A DNA stretch of 64,000 bases from DAOTYH01 sp034435015 (GCA_034435015.1 DAOTYH010000007.1:23565-87564); one strand, 5' to 3'; positions 53,963 through 63,549 are shown, counted from the stretch's first letter. Translations and numbers: made by a program. Notes: generated by a model not told the origin, from the sequence alone.

Positions 53963-56091
53963 GGCCGAGTCATCTGAGCTGTTCGGAAGCGGCTCAGCCA
54001 TTCCCCTTCGATCTCGTCAACATGAGCGCCCACACTGCGGTAGAGCCATTCCTCGATGGTGGAGGAGTCACGTAGATTGCGCACTAGAGCAGGGACAGCC
54101 TGCGGCCCGTACCTTTCCACCAGCAGATCAACCAATACCTGCGCCGCCAGATTCTGTACCTCAGCATCGGTTCTGGTCGCTGGAAGCTGTGAGGATAACC
54201 ACAAACCCTCCAGCGTATCAACCTGCCCCGCTCCAATAGTGTAGAGGCCAAAGGATGGCCGGACCGCGTCTTCAGCCTCGATGCCAAGACGCCCCATTTC
54301 CCAGTCCATAAAAGCTGTGCTTAGCGGGGAGCCGGCAGGTGCCGCTATCTGATATAAAATGGCGTTCTCAACCAGTGCTCTGATGGCTGTAATTTGCACG
54401 TAGTTTTGAGGCGGCGTGTCAGAAGTGCGCAGGGCAATGTGAGGTGAGGGGATCATCAGCATCCTCCTCACGTTATTCCACGTCCATGGCGAGAAAACAG
54501 GCTGTATCCGCACCTCTACCGGCTGGTAGGCAGATGGCAGGCCCAAGTCGGCAGACAAACGAGGGTAGAGGCTATCCAGATAGGAAGACAAGCCTTCGAC
54601 ATATGGAGCGTCCAGTTCGTAGTACTGCAAACGGAAATACTGCCCCTCCTCCCTAAACGTGCTTCCCCAGTCTGTCTCCAGCCCCAGTGTGTGAACCCAC
54701 CGATCCCCCATCAGCCGGAATGGCTCAAAGACCAGCAGGGAGGAAGAATGGTAACCGGACGCAGGCAACGGCTCAAACAGAACTTCGGCCCATATGATCT
54801 CCCCGAAACGCCCGATGCCCAGCACCGCTATCGAGTCGGGGATGGCCGTTGCCTCAACGGCAAAATCGGGCAGAAAGCCGCCTATGGCAGTCCGTTCTGG
54901 ATCAGCAAATAGGAGACTTGCTTCAGTTGCATGCCCTTCGGCGATCAGCGAGGCCTGTGATCTCAGTATGTGGGCGAAGTAGCCCTCCCAACTAACGGGA
55001 ACATCGAGGATTTCGGCGCCTGTCAAAGACTGCAAAGCTGGGACGATGCCCACACCCTGCCGGATCGCGTCTAAGAAGGGAGGCAAAAGCTCAACCCCGT
55101 ACATCTCGATCAGGGGATCAAAGAAGGTCGAGGAGGGAGCCGAAGTGTCGAACTGATGGCGCAGCCAGATATGTAACTCGTCTCTTACGTAGGCCGCATC
55201 AGAGTATGGCTCTAGCTCATCTTCCATCGTGATCTGCGCCCACCGCTCCGCCAGCAGATCGGCCAGCGTGCTGAGCAGAGCTGGATCAGGTGAGCCGTCT
55301 TCCGGAACACGCCCCAGAGTGGGAGAAGGGATAAGCAGTGTCCACTCATCATAGGCGGCCCATCCTGTTGTGATCAGCGGATCAGGCTCAATGCGTACGC
55401 GAGGGCGCGGGGGCGTTCCTGTGCAGGCGGTCAGCCGGCAGGCTGTTTCCCACCACTCGTCCATCTGCACTGCCAGCCGGTAGGTCGTTGATTGGTCGGG
55501 GCCGTAGAAATAAAAGTCAAAGTAGGTAGTGGCAATCTGCTGTTGTGCCCCCCAGAAGTCAGCATCCGGCGGAACATGCCGCCATCCCTCCGGGTAATGC
55601 TCATAGAACCAGACCACCCGGCAGGGGCGGCCATCGAGCGTCTCGCGTAGTACGACCCGTGCACGCAGACCCTCGATCTCCTGTTCGATGACCTCCCCCT
55701 CAACGCGGAGACGGCTGCCGAGTGCCTGATACTCATCAAAGGTCCTGCTCTGGATCAGAAGCCAGCCGCCAGCGTTGGCTTGAACGGCCATAAAGGCGGC
55801 ACGGTCGCCTATGCGCAGAGCCAGCGTTTCTGCGGCCACTGTTGCCTCTAGATCAGTACGCAGCCGGGCGGCAACTACCCGCATACGATACACAATCAGG
55901 CCGACGGCCAGACTAACAAGCAGGATCAGCGCCGCCAGCAAGTTGCGGATGCGGCGGTTACGCCGCTGGCGGGCGGCCTTTGACTGAGGGTCCTCGCCAA
56001 CCTCGTTCCATCCCCCATCTGACTCTACTGACCAGTCCAGGCGGATACCCACGCTCTCTCTGCTCCCTGCCTCGTCTAGCGGGGCGGACAC
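53959..56091 (-). CDS. Unknown exported/membrane-anchored protein
   Basis: 710 residues, no family recognised with confidence. A cytoplasmic N terminus of about 45 basic residues is followed by one membrane helix (NLLAALILLVSLAVGLIVYRM, about 48-68); the rest is predicted outside. The layout (a long domain with paired LYPRLSADLGLP-like and YGPQAVPALVRNLRDSSTIEEW segments) resembles peptidase-MA-type gluzincins found in Chloroflexota, but the HExxH zinc motif is missing where VENAILYQI stands. It may be a non-catalytic relative. It starts at a GTG, one base from the divergent gene at 56093, with no clear ribosome site. Confidence 0.65.
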   Translation of the reverse strand: MSAPLDEAGSRESVGIRLDWSVESDGGWNEVGEDPQSKAARQRRNRRIRNLLAALILLVSLAVGLIVYRMRVVAARLRTDLEATVAAETLALRIGDRAAFMAVQANAGGWLLIQSRTFDEYQALGSRLRVEGEVIEQEIEGLRARVVLRETLDGRPCRVVWFYEHYPEGWRHVPPDADFWGAQQQIATTYFDFYFYGPDQSTTYRLAVQMDEWWETACRLTACTGTPPRPRVRIEPDPLITTGWAAYDEWTLLIPSPTLGRVPEDGSPDPALLSTLADLLAERWAQITMEDELEPYSDAAYVRDELHIWLRHQFDTSAPSSTFFDPLIEMYGVELLPPFLDAIRQGVGIVPALQSLTGAEILDVPVSWEGYFAHILRSQASLIAEGHATEASLLFADPERTAIGGFLPDFAVEATAIPDSIAVLGIGRFGEIIWAEVLFEPLPASGYHSSSLLVFEPFRLMGDRWVHTLGLETDWGSTFREEGQYFRLQYYELDAPYVEGLSSYLDSLYPRLSADLGLPSAYQPVEVRIQPVFSPWTWNNVRRMLMIPSPHIALRTSDTPPQNYVQITAIRALVENAILYQIAAPAGSPLSTAFMDWEMGRLGIEAEDAVRPSFGLYTIGAGQVDTLEGLWLSSQLPATRTDAEVQNLAAQVLVDLLVERYGPQAVPALVRNLRDSSTIEEWLYRSVGAHVDEIEGEWLSRFRTAQMTRP

Positions 56092-56092
56092 A

Positions 56093-57721
56093 ATGCGCTC
56101 TCAACAGGATCATACCATCCCCGTACAGCCAAGCACAATGCCGCATACATGGCCGGCCACGGTGGCGGCTGTGCCGGTCGCCTTCATGCTGACCCCCCGC
56201 CTCCGCACGGAGTGGCGGTCCCGGCTGGCTCAGTTGGCCGCCGCGGCAGGCGTCGCCCTTCCAATTGGGGGATGGTGGTTCGTCCGCAATCTGATCCTGT
56301 ACGGCGACTTTACCGGCATGAGTCTGGGCGCCTATGCGAACCTGCCTGATCGCCCCGCATTCCTGCCGTTGCGCTCCAGCCCTCCGACATGGGCTGAGGC
56401 GGGCAGGGTCGCATGGGAGACCTTCCGGCGCTACTGGGCGCATTACGGCGCTGTCGGGATGCCGGATTGGGTCAACGTGCTGTTGCTGGTTCTGAGTATC
56501 CTTCTGATAGGGGGGTTGTTCGATCTGTTGTTGAGCCGCCGGCTGGCAGAGGTCGCCGCCAACCAACGAGCCGCCATCTTTGTACTGCTGGTAACAGTCT
56601 TCTACCTGATCCAGATTGTCATCTTCTTCACTGTCAGTGCCAACGGCGGGCAGGTACGTTACGTCTATGCCGGCTTTGGGGCGATGGCGGTCGTCTCGCA
56701 GTTGGGGCTGGCAGGGCTGTTGAAGCGGTTGCCGCCCAGACGGGCACCGGAACGGCAGATCGCCGCCATCGTGCCGGCGGCCATTCTGATCCCGCTCAGC
56801 CTGTACGGCGCGTTGGGCGTGCTCCGCCCGGCTTACGATCTGCCCCGTCTGGTCTCGGACCCAGCCCAGCTAGCAGGGGAGTATGATCACCCCGTCCGCA
56901 TTCGTTTTGGCGGCACGATCACCTTGTTCGGCTACCGCATTGAGCCGCAGACAGCCCATCCCGGCGACACGATCTGGGTCACGCTGTGCTGGCAGAGCGG
57001 CGGCCCGCTTGAGGAAGCCCTGCCTTACGGTATTCATATCGTGGATCAGGACAATGCCAAGATCGGGGAGCGCAACACGCACCCCGGTCTGGGGATGTAT
57101 CCCACTCTGTACTGGCAGTCAGGCGCGGCCTTCTGCGACCGTGTCCGCGTCCCCCTAAGCCGGGAGGCGCGTGCGCCGGAGGTCTATCGGGTTACCCTGC
57201 GCTATTTTCATGAGGACACACTGGCCGTTGTGCCGGCCACTTTCGCCGACGGGACAACTGGTGATATAGTTCTGCTGGGTGAGGTAGCTGTCCTGCCGCG
57301 CCGCTGGCCTTCGGCAGGCCCCATTTTGTATGATCTGGGCGGCGAGCTGGCCCTGACGGGCCTAGAGATGACAGCACCCCCCTCCCCCGACAGCCTTGCC
57401 GTCCATGTCCGGTGGTTTGCCCCAGACGCTGTCACTCACGACTACACCGCCTTTGTGCACGTGCTGGATCAGAGCGGACAGCTCACAGCCCAAACCGACG
57501 TTCGTCCGCTGGGAGGACGCTTCCCGACGGGATATTGGCCGGCGGGGGCCGTCGTTGAGGATACTCTGACCGTATCCCTGGAGGGGTTGCCGCCGGGCAA
57601 TTATCGGGTTTTATTTGGTATGTATGAGAGTCAGACCGTTGAGCGGCTTGTGATCTATACTTCTACCGGTGAGAGGTTACAGGATAATGTAGTTGAGTTG
57701 GGAACAGTTGAGGTGAGGTAA
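56093..57721 (+). CDS. N-terminally truncated GT-C glycosyltransferase paralogue (copy 3)
   Basis: 542 residues. From about residue 25 it matches the second half of the GT-C proteins at 37.6 and 39.9 kb: GGWWFVRNLILYGDFTGM corresponds to GWWYARNLILYQELLG in copy 2, and the exported tail again has two repeat units (about 285-400 and 410-542; IWVTLCWQSGGPLEEALPYGI and HDYTAFVHVLDQSG). The first 240 or so residues of the family, with the acidic catalytic loop (SDE), are absent. The first 25 residues look random. It is probably a pseudogene or a non-catalytic remnant, although the frame is open. Its stop overlaps the ArsA-type gene by one base (TAATG). Confidence 0.65.
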   Translation: MRSQQDHTIPVQPSTMPHTWPATVAAVPVAFMLTPRLRTEWRSRLAQLAAAAGVALPIGGWWFVRNLILYGDFTGMSLGAYANLPDRPAFLPLRSSPPTWAEAGRVAWETFRRYWAHYGAVGMPDWVNVLLLVLSILLIGGLFDLLLSRRLAEVAANQRAAIFVLLVTVFYLIQIVIFFTVSANGGQVRYVYAGFGAMAVVSQLGLAGLLKRLPPRRAPERQIAAIVPAAILIPLSLYGALGVLRPAYDLPRLVSDPAQLAGEYDHPVRIRFGGTITLFGYRIEPQTAHPGDTIWVTLCWQSGGPLEEALPYGIHIVDQDNAKIGERNTHPGLGMYPTLYWQSGAAFCDRVRVPLSREARAPEVYRVTLRYFHEDTLAVVPATFADGTTGDIVLLGEVAVLPRRWPSAGPILYDLGGELALTGLEMTAPPSPDSLAVHVRWFAPDAVTHDYTAFVHVLDQSGQLTAQTDVRPLGGRFPTGYWPAGAVVEDTLTVSLEGLPPGNYRVLFGMYESQTVERLVIYTSTGERLQDNVVELGTVEVR

Positions 57722-58899
57722 TGCGAACCATTGTGTATACCGGCAAAGGGGGTGTGGGCAAGACCAGCGTTGCGGCGGCAACTGCCCTGCGCTGTGCCGA
57801 TCTAGGCTATCACTCGCTGGTAGTCAGCACAGACACCGCTCACTCGCTGGGCGACTCGCTTCAGACCGAACTGGGGCCGGAGCCGATCACCGTCGCCAAG
57901 AATCTGGATGCGCAGGAGATAGATGTCCACTACTCGATTGACAAGTACTGGGGCGACTTCCAGAAGTTCATGGTCACCTTGTTCACTCAGCGCGGCGTGG
58001 AGGATGTCATTGCCGAGGAGGTGACGATCCTGCCCGGCCTTGAGGAAGGAGCCAGCCTGCTCTGGCTGAGCGAATACGCCGCCAGCGACCGGTATGACGT
58101 GGTGGTGATTGACGCCGCGCCGACCGCTGAGACATTGCGCCTGCTCAGCCTGCCGGATGCGGCCCGCTGGTGGGTCGAGAAGCTCATCCCGCTGGGGCGC
58201 ACGGCGGCCCGCTTCCTGACGCCTGTAGCCCGTCCCTTCGGGATCAATGCCCCGGATGTCGAGGCGATCAACACGGTTGAGCGGCTGTTTGACACCCTCG
58301 ACGAAGTCAGGGCCATGCTGAGCGATGGCGAACGGTCGGCCATGCGGATGGTCGTTAACGCCGAGCGGATGGTCATCAAAGAGACACAGCGCACCTATAC
58401 GTACCTTAACCTGTACGGCTATCCGGTAGATGCGGTAGTCTGTAACCGCCTTCTGCCGGACACCGTCACCGATCCGTACTTTCAGGGCTGGAAGGACTCT
58501 CAAGCCCGCAATCTCAGCCTGATCCACGAATGTTTTGACCCCCTCCCCATCCTGACAGCGCCTTTGTTCAACGACGAGATGGGCGGCCTTGACCGCCTCC
58601 GCCAGATGGGGGATGCGCTGTTTGCCGGCCAAGACCCGGCCAAGCGCTTTTACGAGGGCAGTATCCAGACTTTGGAACACGGCCCCGACGGGACGTACAC
58701 CCTGTCTATCCCTCTGCCGCTGGCCGACAAAACCAAAATAGACCTGTACCGCTCACCGGATGAACTGACTCTGGGAGTGGGAACATACCGCCGGAACATC
58801 GTCCTGCCGCGTGTGTTGTGGCCGTTGGAGATCGAGTCAGCCCGCTTGAAGGACGGGGTGTTGGCTGTGCATTTTGTCCCGCAGGCAGGTTCGGCCTGA
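57721..58899 (+). CDS. ArsA/Get3-family ATPase
   Basis: 392-residue P-loop ATPase. The deviant Walker A KGGVGKTS is at residues 9-16, followed by switch I STDTAHSLGD and switch II DAAPTAETLRLL, the ArsA/Get3 signatures. The C-terminal 80 residues (SIPLPLADKTKIDLYRSPDELTLGVGTYRR) are a beta-sandwich cap also seen in bacterial Get3-like proteins of phototrophs and Chloroflexota. No arsenite resistance gene is near, so a membrane-protein targeting or unknown role is more likely than metal export. It has only one P-loop domain. Confidence 0.88.
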   Translation: MRTIVYTGKGGVGKTSVAAATALRCADLGYHSLVVSTDTAHSLGDSLQTELGPEPITVAKNLDAQEIDVHYSIDKYWGDFQKFMVTLFTQRGVEDVIAEEVTILPGLEEGASLLWLSEYAASDRYDVVVIDAAPTAETLRLLSLPDAARWWVEKLIPLGRTAARFLTPVARPFGINAPDVEAINTVERLFDTLDEVRAMLSDGERSAMRMVVNAERMVIKETQRTYTYLNLYGYPVDAVVCNRLLPDTVTDPYFQGWKDSQARNLSLIHECFDPLPILTAPLFNDEMGGLDRLRQMGDALFAGQDPAKRFYEGSIQTLEHGPDGTYTLSIPLPLADKTKIDLYRSPDELTLGVGTYRRNIVLPRVLWPLEIESARLKDGVLAVHFVPQAGSA

Positions 58900-58923
58900 C
58901 AGACTAGGGTAAGGGGGCTGCTC

Positions 58924-59967
58924 ATGGCCTCGACCGTCTATGTGACACACCCGGATTATCGTCTCCACACGCTGGAGCGCCATCCCGAAAATGCGGGCCG
59001 GATCGAGCGTATCTGGGAGGTGCTTGAGTCAGCAGGTGTGCTCGGCCATTTGGCGGTGCTTCAGCCACAGCCGGCCAGCGTCGAACAACTGACCCGCGTC
59101 CATACCGCGCGTCACGTGGAGCTGATCCAACAGGCATCTGCTGAGGGGCCGGTTCTGCTTGACCCTGATACGTATGTAGTGCCCCCCTCCTATGAGGCCG
59201 CCCGTCTGGCCGCCGGCGGTGTGACAGCCGCCGTGGATGCCGTGCTGGGCGGGCAGGCCGACAACGCCTTAGCGGTCGTGCGTCCTCCCGGCCACCATGC
59301 TACCCCTGCTCGTGCTATGGGGTTTTGTCTGTTCAACAATGTGGCCGTTGCCGCCCGTCATGCGCAGGCCGCCTATCCTGCTGTCCGGAAGGTGTTGGTC
59401 GTGGATTACGATGTGCATCACGGCAACGGCACACAGGACGCCTTCTACACCGATCCGTCTGTGCTGTACGTCTCGACGCATCAATACCCCTTCTATCCGG
59501 GGACGGGGGCATTGACCGACACAGGCGAAGGCGAGGGGCGCGGGGCCACAATCAACATGCCCCTGCGGGCTGGGACGGGCAACGCGGGTTTTGCCCTGCT
59601 CTACCAGAAGGTGCTGTGGCCGGCGGCACGCCGCTTTCAGCCCGACCTGATCTTGGTCTCGGCAGGCTTTGATGCTCACTGGGCTGATCCGCTGGCCATG
59701 CTCCAGCTTGACCTGAAGGGTTATGCCCATCTGACGCGCGAGCTGATCGGCATGGCGCAGGAGCTGTGCGGCGGACGGATTATCTTTGTGCTGGAGGGGG
59801 GGTACAATCTGGAGGCCCTCGCTCACGGCGTGCTGAACATCGCCTATGCCCTGCTCGGCAGGGATGAGATAGTTGATCCGCTGGGCGAGGCTGGTCTGCC
59901 CGGCCTGCACACTGATCAGCTCGTTGATCAGCTGATCGCCCTTCATCAGCTGGGTGAGAGGCCATGA
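58924..59967 (+). CDS. Histone-deacetylase-family amidohydrolase (AcuC/acetylpolyamine type)
   Basis: 347-residue zinc-dependent deacetylase. The His pair is RPPGHHAT, the metal site is VDYDVHHGNGTQDAFY plus Asp in SAGFDAHWADPL, and the end has FVLEGGYNLEAL with the Tyr-containing loop. Bacterial members act on acetylated lysine, polyamines or acetoin-related targets; the substrate is not readable here. It overlaps the epimerase gene by 4 bases (ATGA) and follows the ArsA-type gene after 24 bases. Confidence 0.92.
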   Translation: MASTVYVTHPDYRLHTLERHPENAGRIERIWEVLESAGVLGHLAVLQPQPASVEQLTRVHTARHVELIQQASAEGPVLLDPDTYVVPPSYEAARLAAGGVTAAVDAVLGGQADNALAVVRPPGHHATPARAMGFCLFNNVAVAARHAQAAYPAVRKVLVVDYDVHHGNGTQDAFYTDPSVLYVSTHQYPFYPGTGALTDTGEGEGRGATINMPLRAGTGNAGFALLYQKVLWPAARRFQPDLILVSAGFDAHWADPLAMLQLDLKGYAHLTRELIGMAQELCGGRIIFVLEGGYNLEALAHGVLNIAYALLGRDEIVDPLGEAGLPGLHTDQLVDQLIALHQLGERP

Positions 59968-60944
59968 CAACCCTGATCATCGGTGCAAGCGGCTTCATTG
60001 GGAGCTGGATCGCACGCCTGCTGGCCCGCGGGCAGACCCGGTTGCGCTTGCTACTACGCCCCGGCAGTTGTCCGCCCCCTCTCGACGGGGCATCGGTTGA
60101 AGTAGTCGAAGGCGATCTGTTGGATCGGGCTTCACTCCAGCAGGCCATGCAGGGAGTGCGTGAGGTGTATCATGCGGCGGGCATCATCAGTTTCCGCCGG
60201 CATGACGCGGTGCTGGTACGCCGGATCAACTATGAGGGCGCTGTCAACCTGTTCGAGGCGGCGCTAGAGGCCGGCGTCGAGCGGGTCGTCTACACAGCGA
60301 GCATCTTTGCGCTGGGCTGTGCCAAGGATGCCCAACATCCAGCCCGTGAGGACAGCCCCTTCAACGTCCCTGATCTGCTCGACATCCCCTACCTGCGGGC
60401 CAAGTACGACGCCGAGCTGGCCGCCCAAGAGGCCGTCCAGGACGGACTGCCGCTGATTCGGCTGTACCCCGGCCTGTGTCTTGGCCCCGGCGATGTCAGG
60501 CAGTCATCCAGTGCCGCCATTGCCGAATGGATGCGCGGGCGTCTGCCTGCTGTCATCAGCGGCGGGGGTATCTGCCTGGTGGATGTACGCGACGCGGCGG
60601 CGGCTCACATTGCCGCCATGCGGCGGGGGAGCATCGGGCGGCGCTATCTCGCTCACGGGCACAACGTGACGCTGACTGATCTTTTTCACCGCCTTGAGCG
60701 CCTGACGGGGCGGCCTGCTCCGCGCCTGCGCTTGCCGCTGTGGGCTGGACTGCCGCTGGCGCGGCTGGCCGAGCGGGTCAACTACAGCCCTGCCCTAGAC
60801 AGCGCACAAGCCCGCCTGATGGCCCGTTACTGGTGGTATGACAGCTCGCTTGCCGAGCGCGAATTAGGGGTTACCTTCCGCCCGCTGGATGAGACGCTGA
60901 CAGACACCGTCAATTGGCTGAAAGGAGAGGCCCATGACCGATGA
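59964..60944 (+). CDS. NAD-dependent epimerase/dehydratase, HpnA/dihydroflavonol-reductase-like
   Basis: Extended or atypical short-chain dehydrogenase of 326 residues. It has TLIIGASGFIGSWIARLLA (cofactor loop), VEGDLLDRASL, the catalytic region VYTASIFALG and YLRAKYDAEL (Tyr-X3-Lys), and RLYPGLCLGPGDVRQSS. This pattern groups with HpnA and dihydroflavonol-4-reductase-like enzymes. Substrate unknown. It is coupled by ATGA to the deacetylase gene and overlaps the following gene by 11 bases. Confidence 0.85.
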   Translation: MTTLIIGASGFIGSWIARLLARGQTRLRLLLRPGSCPPPLDGASVEVVEGDLLDRASLQQAMQGVREVYHAAGIISFRRHDAVLVRRINYEGAVNLFEAALEAGVERVVYTASIFALGCAKDAQHPAREDSPFNVPDLLDIPYLRAKYDAELAAQEAVQDGLPLIRLYPGLCLGPGDVRQSSSAAIAEWMRGRLPAVISGGGICLVDVRDAAAAHIAAMRRGSIGRRYLAHGHNVTLTDLFHRLERLTGRPAPRLRLPLWAGLPLARLAERVNYSPALDSAQARLMARYWWYDSSLAERELGVTFRPLDETLTDTVNWLKGEAHDR

Positions 60945-61347
60945 GCCGCCCACCATCCAGACGCCCTTGCACCGGACGGTTGAGGCCAACGAGACATTCT
61001 ATGCCGCTTACGAAGCCTACCAGCCTGAGCTTGATACCATTGCCCTGATCAGGGAGGCGTGCCCTTCTGCCCATGTGATTGTCCCCAACCGCTACACCTG
61101 CCCTGACTGCGCCCGCAACATCCCCCGCATGGCCCGCATCGCCGAGCACCTTCCCGGCTGGACATGGGAAGTGTTCGACAGCGACTCTCACCCTGAGCGC
61201 CGGGCCGCGCTGGGCATCGTTCGTATTCCGACCTTTATTGTGTACGAGCGCGAAGGCGGACGCGAGCTGGGGCGTATTATTGAAAATCCGGTCAGCGGCT
61301 CGCTGGAGAAAGACTTGCTCCAGATCGTCCGCCAAGCCGCACGTTGA
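60934..61347 (+). CDS. Thioredoxin-fold protein with CPDC motif
   Basis: 137 residues, predicted cytoplasmic. Cys56-Pro-Asp-Cys59 in NRYTCPDCARNIPRM and a cis-Pro in VRIPTFIVYEREG identify a thioredoxin-like protein; the long N-terminal helix (NETFYAAYEAYQPELDTIAL) is an extra. Function may be a reductase or a sensor. A strong site (aaaggag) precedes the ATG. It overlaps the epimerase gene end. Confidence 0.82.
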   Translation: MTDEPPTIQTPLHRTVEANETFYAAYEAYQPELDTIALIREACPSAHVIVPNRYTCPDCARNIPRMARIAEHLPGWTWEVFDSDSHPERRAALGIVRIPTFIVYEREGGRELGRIIENPVSGSLEKDLLQIVRQAAR

Positions 61348-61388
61348 GTGTAGCCCGCCTCACTGAGTCACCTTGAGGAGTGAAACCC

Positions 61389-63428
61389 ATGTCTGATCAA
61401 CCCGACAGGCGTCCAATCACCGCAGAAGATGTGTACCGGATCGCCGCCATTGAGGACCCGCGCATCAGCCCAGACGGGCGCTGGGTCGCCTACGTGCAGG
61501 TGACTGCCGACAAGGTAGAAAACAGTTACCAGCGCTCGATCTGGGTGGCACCTGCTGACGGAGGCAGACCCGTTCAGATCACGCGCGGCGGGAAGGACTC
61601 ACAGCCCCGCTGGTCGCCGGACGGCAGATGGCTGGCCTTTACCTCAGCCCGCAACGAGAAGCCGCAAGTGTATCTCCTGCCGTTTGGGGAGCCGGGCGGT
61701 GAGGCCCGCCAGTTAACCCGGATGCCCAATGGGGCCAACTCGCCGGCATGGTCGCCGGACGGGAAGACCATTGCCTTCCTCGCAGGCATGAACGCCGAAG
61801 AACGGGCGCGGGAGGATCGCGGGGAGGAAGAGCCGCCCCCCTCCGGCCAGTTTGAGGCCAAACAGCGCGAGGAGCGCCGGAAGCACGACGAGGAGAAGCG
61901 CTGGGACCCGCGTCCGGCGTGGCGTATCCCCTACCGCACCGGCACCGCCTTCCTTGATGACCGTTATGCGCAGGTCTATGTGATACCGACAGCCGAAGGG
62001 CTGAAGGAAGACGAGGCCAAGCCCCGCCGCCTGACCAACGTGGACGCCCACTACGAAGAACCCGTATGGACACCTGACGGCAAGTACATCCTGACGGCGC
62101 GGCCCACCGAACCCGACAGCGATGAACCATGGCGCACCAATGGGCTGTACCGTATTCGGGTGGAAGACGGGTCAGAGGAGGAGTTGACCCGCAGGACCCA
62201 CGCCGATCACCAGCCGAGGCCCTCGCCCGATGGGAAATGGATCGCCTATTTGCGCGTTCCGCGTGAGCGGCTGTACTCGCGGGTGATGCGGCTGGCGATC
62301 CTGCCGGCAGAAGGAGGAGAACCCCGCGACCTGACGCTGGAGATGGATCGGACGCCGGTGGATTTCAGATGGACGGCAGACAGCAGGGCCTTGATCTTCA
62401 ACGCTAACAGCGAAGGCAACTGTGAGATTTACCGGGTCACGCTGCCGGACGGCTCAATTGAGAAGATCATCCCCGGCAGGATGCAGGTCGAATCACTGGA
62501 TGTGTCGCAGGACGGCGGGGTGGCCTTCACAGCCAGCACGCCGGCTGACCCCTCCGAGTTGTACTGGCAGCCGCCCGCCGCTGACGAGCCGCTTCAGATG
62601 ACGGACGCCAACAAGGCCCTGCTCGATGAGGTGATCGTCCAGCCGGTGCATGAGATGTGGTTTAAGTCAGCCGATGGATGGGACATTCAGGGCTGGTATA
62701 TCCTGCCGGCAGGATATAAGGAGGGGCAACGCTGCCCGCTGATCCTCAACATTCATGGAGGGCCGCACGTCATGTGGGGACCGAGCACGCGCACCATGTG
62801 GCATGAGTGGCAATTTCACGCCGCGCAGGGATACGTAGTCTTCTATTGCAATCCGCGCGGCGGCGACGGATACGGCGAGCCGTTCCAGACGGCCATTTAC
62901 GGCGCATGGGGCAAGGCCGATTTTCCTGACCTGATGGCAGGGGTGGATGCTCTGCTCGAAAAGGGGTTCGTAGACCCGCAACGCATGGCAGTGACCGGCG
63001 GGTCATATGGCGGGTTCATGACGGCGTGGGTGATCGGGCACACCGACCGCTTTGCGGCGGCCTTTGCCCAGCGGGGGGTGTACAATCTGGTCAGCTTCTA
63101 CGGGACAACCGACATCCCCTCGCTGGTTACGGATGAGATGGGCGTTGAACCATGGGAAGACCCCCAGCAGTTATGGGAGTGCTCGCCGGCGGCCTATGCT
63201 CATCGGATCAAGACACCGCTGATCGTCAAGCATAGCGAAAACGATTACCGGGTCCCCATTGAGCAGGGGGAACAGCTCTTTGCGCTGGTGAGGCGGAGCG
63301 GCGGGACGGTCAAGATGCTGCGCTATCCGCGCGAGGGACATGAACTTTCCCGCAGTGGTGAGCCGGAACACCGTGTCAGCCGCCTGAAGGAAATGATCGA
63401 GTGGTTTGACCGGTACTGCAAGGCGTGA
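61389..63428 (+). CDS. S9-family peptidase (acylaminoacyl/prolyl oligopeptidase type)
   Basis: 679-residue cytoplasmic serine peptidase. The N-terminal 420 residues form a WD40/TolB-like beta-propeller with repeats such as PRWSPDGRWLAFTS, PAWSPDGKTIAFL and PVWTPDGKYILTA. The C-terminal alpha/beta-hydrolase has Ser539 (GGSYGG), Asp619 (SENDYRVP) and His651 (EGHELS). A charged, Glu/Arg/Lys-rich insert occurs near residues 138-170. The ATG at 61389 has gaggag eight bases upstream; the longer GTG at 61380 overlaps that site. No signal peptide. Confidence 0.93.
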   Translation: MSDQPDRRPITAEDVYRIAAIEDPRISPDGRWVAYVQVTADKVENSYQRSIWVAPADGGRPVQITRGGKDSQPRWSPDGRWLAFTSARNEKPQVYLLPFGEPGGEARQLTRMPNGANSPAWSPDGKTIAFLAGMNAEERAREDRGEEEPPPSGQFEAKQREERRKHDEEKRWDPRPAWRIPYRTGTAFLDDRYAQVYVIPTAEGLKEDEAKPRRLTNVDAHYEEPVWTPDGKYILTARPTEPDSDEPWRTNGLYRIRVEDGSEEELTRRTHADHQPRPSPDGKWIAYLRVPRERLYSRVMRLAILPAEGGEPRDLTLEMDRTPVDFRWTADSRALIFNANSEGNCEIYRVTLPDGSIEKIIPGRMQVESLDVSQDGGVAFTASTPADPSELYWQPPAADEPLQMTDANKALLDEVIVQPVHEMWFKSADGWDIQGWYILPAGYKEGQRCPLILNIHGGPHVMWGPSTRTMWHEWQFHAAQGYVVFYCNPRGGDGYGEPFQTAIYGAWGKADFPDLMAGVDALLEKGFVDPQRMAVTGGSYGGFMTAWVIGHTDRFAAAFAQRGVYNLVSFYGTTDIPSLVTDEMGVEPWEDPQQLWECSPAAYAHRIKTPLIVKHSENDYRVPIEQGEQLFALVRRSGGTVKMLRYPREGHELSRSGEPEHRVSRLKEMIEWFDRYCKA

Positions 63429-63533
63429 GAGGGCGGATGAGCACTGCCCCCTCAGAGGGGGATACGGCAGGATCAACGGGTCTTGAAAAGGATGCCGGCT
63501 CAAAAACAGCTCGTTCCGTTTGTCCTCCGCGTG

Positions 63534-63549
63534 ACCATTGTATAATGGT
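63534..63549. promoter_or_regulatory. Perfect palindrome over a -10 box upstream of ppgK, candidate operator/promoter
   Basis: ACCATT-GTAT-AATGGT is a perfect 6+4+6 inverted repeat; it contains TATAAT (63541-63546), with TTTGTC 16 bases upstream (63519-63524). It lies 51 bases before the ppgK start. A repressor here would block transcription. Confidence 0.5.

Noticed and set aside
55958..56566. 202-codon open frame on the minus strand over the gene junction at 56.09 kb
   Set aside because: Composition is Pro/Arg/Gln-rich as expected for a shadow frame in GC-rich DNA; both true genes have better evidence.
57802..58680. 292-codon open frame on the minus strand
   Set aside because: It lies fully inside the ArsA/Get3-type gene on the other strand, has low-complexity His/Arg/Gln composition and no family motif.
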